This document shows, in pieces, positions 14,748 through 18,748 of a DNA stretch of 18,748 bases. The notes under the pieces were generated by a model. It saw only the letters and a list, made by a program, of their open reading frames with translations, was not told where the DNA came from and did no database searches. Within the stretch, counting starts at the first letter, position 1, and each line of letters starts with the position of its first letter. A program made the translations under genes and the position numbers. The DNA is from JAENVU01 sp031430375 (GTDB lineage Bacteria; Actinomycetota; Acidimicrobiia; IMCC26256; JAENVU01), in assembly GCA_031430375.1 (NCBI GenBank), contig JANPBJ010000092.1, positions 1 through 18,748 of the forward strand, in the 5' to 3' direction.

Positions 14748-15114
14748 CCACCGTTCACCCCGCAACCCACGTCCGTTGTTCGAATTCCCTTCTGACCCGT
14801 GGAATCCGCACAATGAACCGCGATGGAATTCCCGGCTGAGTTGCCCGACGATGTCGTGGCACACAGAGGCAATCGTTCACGAACTCGGAATTGAACAGTT
14901 CCGTGCAAGTCGGACTCTTCGCGGCCGAGGTCGAACTGGCCGAGGGAGGACGCCGACCGAGCGGTTCCTCGCCCATCTCGGGCGAGACCCTCGCTGAGTA
15001 TGTGGGCGGATCTTTCGGTTGCTGACCGGGTCGGGTGAGCGGCCCGAAGGCCTCTCGACGCCCTGAAAAGCTGAGAATTGGGTATCAACCGAGCGCTGGA
15101 TAACCCGATATTCG
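14748..15114. other. Gene-free stretch between cyclase and GGDEF/EAL genes
   Basis: About 367 bases. Frames on both strands give only low-quality shadows. One short frame near 14902-15022 (GTG start, ending SFGC) looks weakly protein-like but has no clear ribosome binding site. No tRNA, riboswitch of the GEMM type or terminator with T-tract is visible. The only structure I see is a hairpin GGGTATC/GATAACCC at 15080-15106 just before the next gene. Confidence 0.5.
15080..15106. other. Imperfect hairpin before the GGDEF/EAL gene
   Basis: GGGTATC (15080-15086) pairs with GATAACCC (15099-15106), leaving one bulged A and a 12-base loop. It ends eight bases before the first possible start codon. 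It could affect translation or be an operator. Evidence is symmetry only. Confidence 0.3.
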
Positions 15115-17772
15115 ATGATGGACGAAATGGCGTGCGGACCGGGGTTCGGCACCCGGCTGTACGCACGGCTGATGGATCCGATGGCCCTGACGTTGCCGGT
15201 GGTGACGGCGGCGTTCTGGGGCGGCCAGCGGTTGGGGCTCATCGCCTCGACGTCGCTGTGGATCATCGGCGCAGTGTTGGTCGTGACCTACGTGCTGTTG
15301 GCGCTTGCGACCGCACTCTGGGAAGGGTCGTTGACGGGATGGCGACTCTCGGCGCGCGTCGGGCTCGAGGCGTGTGGGATCGGTGCCGTGATTTATGCGA
15401 TCGGGTGGGGACCGACGCTGGTGATCGGGTTGGTCTTCTGTGCAGTCGACAACATCCGACTGTCGGGTCCGCACGCAGGTACACCGTCGATCGTGTGGGG
15501 CGTCCTTGTCTTGGGGGTTGGTGAGATAGCCATCGGCCTCGGGATTGCACCGACCTTGGTGACCCAGCCGCTGGTGCACGGTCTTGCCGCCCTCGCGGCA
15601 CTCGGTCTCGCGTTCACCATCAGACTCTTTGCGCGCGCCGCGGGAGAGGTTGCAGTGGCCCAAGCCGATGTGATCAAGAGCGAACGGCGGCTGGGTGCGT
15701 TGGTTGAGCACGCCGCCGACATCATCTTGGTGGTCGACGCTGACGCGAATCTGCGGTACGCGAGCCCGGCGTTCGAATCGATCCTCGGCTATTCGATGGC
15801 AGAGATAATCGGAACCCCTGCGTCTGACCTGGCCCACCCCGAAGATCTCGAGCAATGGGTGACGGCGATGAGTGACGAGCCAGCATCGGAAGCGCAGACG
15901 GCCGAAACTCGGCTCCGCCACCGGGACGGATCGTGGCGCTGGTTCGAGGTCAGCGTCACGGACTTGTCCCATGACCCCAGTGTCGAGGGTTGGGTGGCGA
16001 ACCTGCGCGACATCACCGAGCGCCGTGCCGCCGAAGCCGCACTGAACGAGGCCCAGGAGGGCTTCCGGCATGCATTCGACGATGCGTCGATTGGCATGGC
16101 CCTCGTGCTTCCGGACGGGCGCATCCAACGGGTGAACCGCTCGTTAGCGACGCTGTTGGACCGATCACAAGATGCACTGATCGGAATGAGCGTCTCGGAT
16201 CTCACGCACCCGGAGGACCGCCTCCTGAGCGACGAGAACCTTGCTCGGTTGACCCGCGGTGAGGTTGATTCCTACCGCATCGAAAAGCGATATCTGCGAG
16301 CGGATGGGACATGGTTGTGGGCGGCGCTCAGCGTGTCGATGGTGCGCGCTCTCGATGGCAAGCCGATGTACACCGTCGGCCAGGTGGAAGACATCACCGA
16401 GCGCAAAGCGCTGACGGACCAGCTCGCGTACGACGCGAACCACGATGCGATGACCGGTTTGTCGAACCGGGCGAGCTTCGCGGTGCAGGTGTCGGCCGCG
16501 ATCGACGAAGCCGGTCGCGGCGGCCGACAAGTCGCGGTGCTGTTCATCGATCTCGACAACTTCAAGGTCATCAACGACAGCCTCGGCCACGTCGTCGGCG
16601 ACGAGCTGTTGGTGGGGGTCGCCGCACGGCTCCGCGACGCCCTGCGGCCGGACGATGTGATCGCACGCTTCGGCGGCGACGAGTTCGTCGTCCTCTGTAA
16701 GAACGTCAGCGGCGACAAGGCGGTCATCACGCTCGCGAACCGTCTGATCGAGGCGGTCGCCGAGCCGATCACGCTCGGGCGCGAAGAGTTGTTCGTGACC
16801 ACGAGCATCGGTATCGCGATCTCGGAGGACGGCGACACGGCCGATGTGCTGCTTCAGAACGCCGACGCCGCGATGTATCAGGCGAAGGACAACGGCCGCG
16901 GCGGAGCGGCCACCTATGAGCGGGACCGCGGTCGGTCTGCCATCGCAATCTTGAAGACCGAGACCGATCTCCATCGCGCGCTCGAGCGCGACGAGCTGGA
17001 GCTCTACTACCAACCGATCGTCAATCTTCGGACCGGTGTGGTGCGCGGCTACGAGGCATTGCTGCGCTGGAACCATCGGGAGCGAGGATTGATCCTGCCC
17101 GGCGAGTTCATCCACTTGGCCGAGGAGAACGGTCTGATCGTGCCTATCGGTGCCTGGGTGCTCGAGACCGCCTGTCGCCAAGCCGTGACATGGCAGGCGC
17201 TCGGCAACGGCACGAGTTCGCACCGCTCGTTTGCCATGAATGTGAACGTCTCGGGTCGACAGGTCGCGGACGCGACGTTCGCGAAACGATTCGGTCGCAT
17301 CATCGATCGGACGGGGATCGACCCGCGTTCGGTTTGCCTCGAGTTGACCGAGAACACATTGATGCACGACACGCCGACCACGATGAAGGCGCTGGCGGAG
17401 CTTCGTGAGCTAGGTGTGCACCTCAGCATCGACGATTTCGGGACCGGCTACTCCTCGCTCAGCTACCTCAAGCGGCTGCCGGTGGAGGTGCTCAAGGTCG
17501 ACCGCGGTTTCATCGACGGGCTCGGCCGCGAACCCGAGGACACGAGCATCGTGCAGGCGATCGTGACGCTGGCGCAGTCACTCGAACTCACGGTGGTTGC
17601 CGAGGGCGTCGAGACCTCGACCCAGCTCGAGGCACTGCGCGGTTTGGGTTGTGACTTCGTGCAGGGATATCTCCTCGGTCGGCCGCTCCCCGCTGACCAG
17701 ATCGCCAATCCGCTTCCTCAACACGCGCACCAAGCCGCCTCACCGTCCGCCGTGGCGGTCTCCGGGCACTGA
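15115..17772 (+). CDS. Membrane PAS-PAS-GGDEF-EAL cyclic-di-GMP protein
   Basis: 885 residues. Hydrophobic segments fill residues about 20-185 (a MASE-like membrane sensor), then PAS domains at about 189-305 and 318-435, a GGDEF domain (motif RFGGDEF with GGDEF at 520-524) with an intact inhibitory RxxD site five residues upstream (RPDD), and an EAL domain (YEALLRW, EAL at 647-649) with ELTEN, DDFGTGYSS, LKVDRGFI, AEGVET and VQGY. Both catalytic sets look intact, so it can probably make and degrade cyclic-di-GMP, with one activity switched by the PAS signals. The start is ATG 15115 or 15118; 15127 follows a GGACGAA-like sequence. The C-terminal ~25 residues are low complexity. Confidence 0.93.
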   Translation: MMDEMACGPGFGTRLYARLMDPMALTLPVVTAAFWGGQRLGLIASTSLWIIGAVLVVTYVLLALATALWEGSLTGWRLSARVGLEACGIGAVIYAIGWGPTLVIGLVFCAVDNIRLSGPHAGTPSIVWGVLVLGVGEIAIGLGIAPTLVTQPLVHGLAALAALGLAFTIRLFARAAGEVAVAQADVIKSERRLGALVEHAADIILVVDADANLRYASPAFESILGYSMAEIIGTPASDLAHPEDLEQWVTAMSDEPASEAQTAETRLRHRDGSWRWFEVSVTDLSHDPSVEGWVANLRDITERRAAEAALNEAQEGFRHAFDDASIGMALVLPDGRIQRVNRSLATLLDRSQDALIGMSVSDLTHPEDRLLSDENLARLTRGEVDSYRIEKRYLRADGTWLWAALSVSMVRALDGKPMYTVGQVEDITERKALTDQLAYDANHDAMTGLSNRASFAVQVSAAIDEAGRGGRQVAVLFIDLDNFKVINDSLGHVVGDELLVGVAARLRDALRPDDVIARFGGDEFVVLCKNVSGDKAVITLANRLIEAVAEPITLGREELFVTTSIGIAISEDGDTADVLLQNADAAMYQAKDNGRGGAATYERDRGRSAIAILKTETDLHRALERDELELYYQPIVNLRTGVVRGYEALLRWNHRERGLILPGEFIHLAEENGLIVPIGAWVLETACRQAVTWQALGNGTSSHRSFAMNVNVSGRQVADATFAKRFGRIIDRTGIDPRSVCLELTENTLMHDTPTTMKALAELRELGVHLSIDDFGTGYSSLSYLKRLPVEVLKVDRGFIDGLGREPEDTSIVQAIVTLAQSLELTVVAEGVETSTQLEALRGLGCDFVQGYLLGRPLPADQIANPLPQHAHQAASPSAVAVSGH

Positions 17773-17918
17773 TCCTCCGCTCGCCGACGGCGCCAAGCAC
17801 CGGAGTTTGTCGATGTTGAGCCCGCGGTCCGGAGCGGGGCGAGGACCTCGATGTCGGTGGTGCGCGCGAGCGGCCTGCCGTGATCGCGGCCTTGGCGCAG
17901 AGATGCCAGACTTCCCCG

Positions 17919-18748
17919 ATGGGTCTCGAGTTCGGCCGTGCCGTCACGCCTGAAGAGGTCGAAGCGGCACAGCGCCTGCGCTATGCGGTGTACGTGGAGG
18001 AACTCGGCCGGTATCGAGGCGCGGCCAATGACGCGACTGGCCGCTTCGCCGAGCCCGAGGACGACCACAGCTGGATCTTCTACGTACGCGATGGCGACGA
18101 GCTGATCGCAACCTCACGGGTTACCTGGGGAGGGCACGGGTTCTCGGACCGACAGATGGCGCAATACGAGCTGGCGCCGTTTCTCGATGAGCTACCGGCG
18201 GATGTCATGGCGGTCGCGGAGCGCCTTGCGGTGCTGCCCGCGTATCGGGGTGCCGGTCTGTTCGAGCAGATCGTCGAGCACAATCGACCGTTCGTCGAGT
18301 CGCATGGTCTGAGGGTCATCATCGGCTGTTGCGAACCACACTTGTTGTCGTTGTACCTCAGCAAGGGGCAACGGACATACGCCGAGCGCAACATCAACAG
18401 TCCCGAGGCCGGCTATCTGATTCCACTCGTCACCTTCATCCCCGATGTCGAGGCGCTGCGAGGCGTCGGCCACGCCACGCAGCCCGGCGAACTGGCGCCG
18501 GTCATCGAACGCGTGCTCGCGCAGTCGGGCACCGTACGAAGCCACACCCTCAGCCAACCCGACACCTACTGGGACGACATCCAGCAAACGCTCGAGGCGC
18601 TCCACTCCCAGCAGGTCTCCGCGCTCGATGGGTTCACCGACGACGAAGCGAAGCGGTGCATCGCACGGAGCAACATCATCGAGTGCGCAGCCGGTGACCG
18701 CGTGCTCAAGCGGGATGGATCGGCCCGCAACATCTTTGTAGTGCTCGA
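17919..18748 (+). CDS. GNAT/FeeM-like N-acyltransferase fused to a cyclic-nucleotide-binding domain (3' end outside window)
   Basis: The frame is open to the right edge (276 codons). Residues about 8-180 resemble GNAT-superfamily acyltransferases of the N-acyl-amino-acid-synthase/autoinducer-synthase type: RLRYAVYVEEL near the N-terminus, an aromatic/acidic middle, and VAERLAVLPAYRGAGLFEQIV with the acyl-CoA-binding R-G-x-G-L loop (110-114). From about 236 the sequence (LDGFTDDEAKRCIARSNIIECAAGDRVLKRDGSARNIFVVL) matches the start of a cyclic-nucleotide-binding domain, which is cut off. In the mycobacterial protein acetyltransferase Pat such a domain controls the enzyme, but the order is reversed there. 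Start ATG 17919; 146 bases after the GGDEF/EAL gene. With cyclase and GGDEF genes upstream, control by a nucleotide second messenger is likely. Confidence 0.8.
   Translation, partial: MGLEFGRAVTPEEVEAAQRLRYAVYVEELGRYRGAANDATGRFAEPEDDHSWIFYVRDGDELIATSRVTWGGHGFSDRQMAQYELAPFLDELPADVMAVAERLAVLPAYRGAGLFEQIVEHNRPFVESHGLRVIIGCCEPHLLSLYLSKGQRTYAERNINSPEAGYLIPLVTFIPDVEALRGVGHATQPGELAPVIERVLAQSGTVRSHTLSQPDTYWDDIQQTLEALHSQQVSALDGFTDDEAKRCIARSNIIECAAGDRVLKRDGSARNIFVVL

Noticed and set aside
14770..14800. GTTCGAATTCCC resembling a tRNA T-loop
   Set aside because: No matching T-stem, acceptor stem or anticodon arm can be formed around it.
14902..15022. Short GTG-start frame of about 40 codons ending SFGC
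   Set aside because: Weakly protein-like, but no ribosome binding site or recognisable family, and it lies in a stretch without other signals.
14877..15114. Cyclic-di-GMP riboswitch in front of the GGDEF/EAL gene
   Set aside because: None of the conserved GEMM core sequences or paired elements is present; only a simple hairpin is seen.
15085..16128. Long minus-strand frame of 347 codons
   Set aside because: It lies opposite the GGDEF/EAL gene, is rich in Arg/His/Asp and has no recognisable domain; it is a codon-bias shadow in high-GC DNA.
18329..18741. Plus-strand frames of 122 and 98 codons at the right end
   Set aside because: They overlap the acyltransferase/cyclic-nucleotide-binding gene in another frame; the frame from 17919 carries recognisable domains and remains open to the edge.

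Overview
The window is high-GC DNA with mostly G/C third codon positions, GTG starts and short 1-4 base overlaps between genes. The protein families (class E/F sortase, cyclase-ATPase signalling protein, membrane PAS-GGDEF-EAL protein, linalool-dehydratase-like protein) suggest a high-GC actinobacterium, possibly of the Acidimicrobiia. That placement is inference. I see no tRNA, rRNA, CRISPR array, insertion sequence or integrase.

Region 1 (1-7239) looks like a light- and vitamin-B12-responsive locus. Two paralogous regulators, each a small helix-turn-helix joined to a CarH/LitR-type cobalamin photoreceptor module with the W-x9-E-H motif, flank a PlsC-type membrane acyltransferase. The first regulator overlaps an SDR/DUF2867 oxidoreductase by four bases. 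Further left are an SRPBCC-SDR gene pair and, divergently, a small secreted protein followed by a CbiX-family chelatase. A rare AT-rich palindrome, TTTAG-N2-CTAAA, sits between the -35 and -10 elements in front of both the secreted-protein gene and the first regulator. A degenerate third copy lies at the apparent leaderless promoter of the acyltransferase. This ties the genes into one putative CarH-type regulon, and connects it to a tetrapyrrole chelatase gene. The 3' end of a sortase gene precedes it.

Region 2 (7513-11061) is a co-directional set: a PhyH-family Fe(II)/2-oxoglutarate dioxygenase, a hormone-sensitive-lipase-type esterase, and a linalool dehydratase/isomerase (Ldi)-family protein. 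The Ldi gene is interrupted by one in-frame TGA at 10231, and the reading frame stays open and homologous on both sides. The TGA lies nine residues after Cys216, the spacing I recall for the catalytic pair Cys171/Cys180 of Castellaniella Ldi. It is followed, after 18 bases, by the loop GGUCU on a perfect 5-bp stem. The same loop sequence stands at the same distance in the selenocysteine insertion element of E. coli fdhF. This is probably an undescribed selenocysteine-containing Ldi-family enzyme, and it is the main discovery candidate here. A nonsense-mutated pseudogene is the alternative.

Region 3 (11167-18748) is a signalling block: a small coiled-coil membrane protein, a class III cyclase-domain/AAA ATPase/TPR protein, a membrane PAS-PAS-GGDEF-EAL cyclic-di-GMP protein, and an acyltransferase (GNAT/FeeM-like) fused to the start of a cyclic-nucleotide-binding domain. 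The last gene runs off the right edge.
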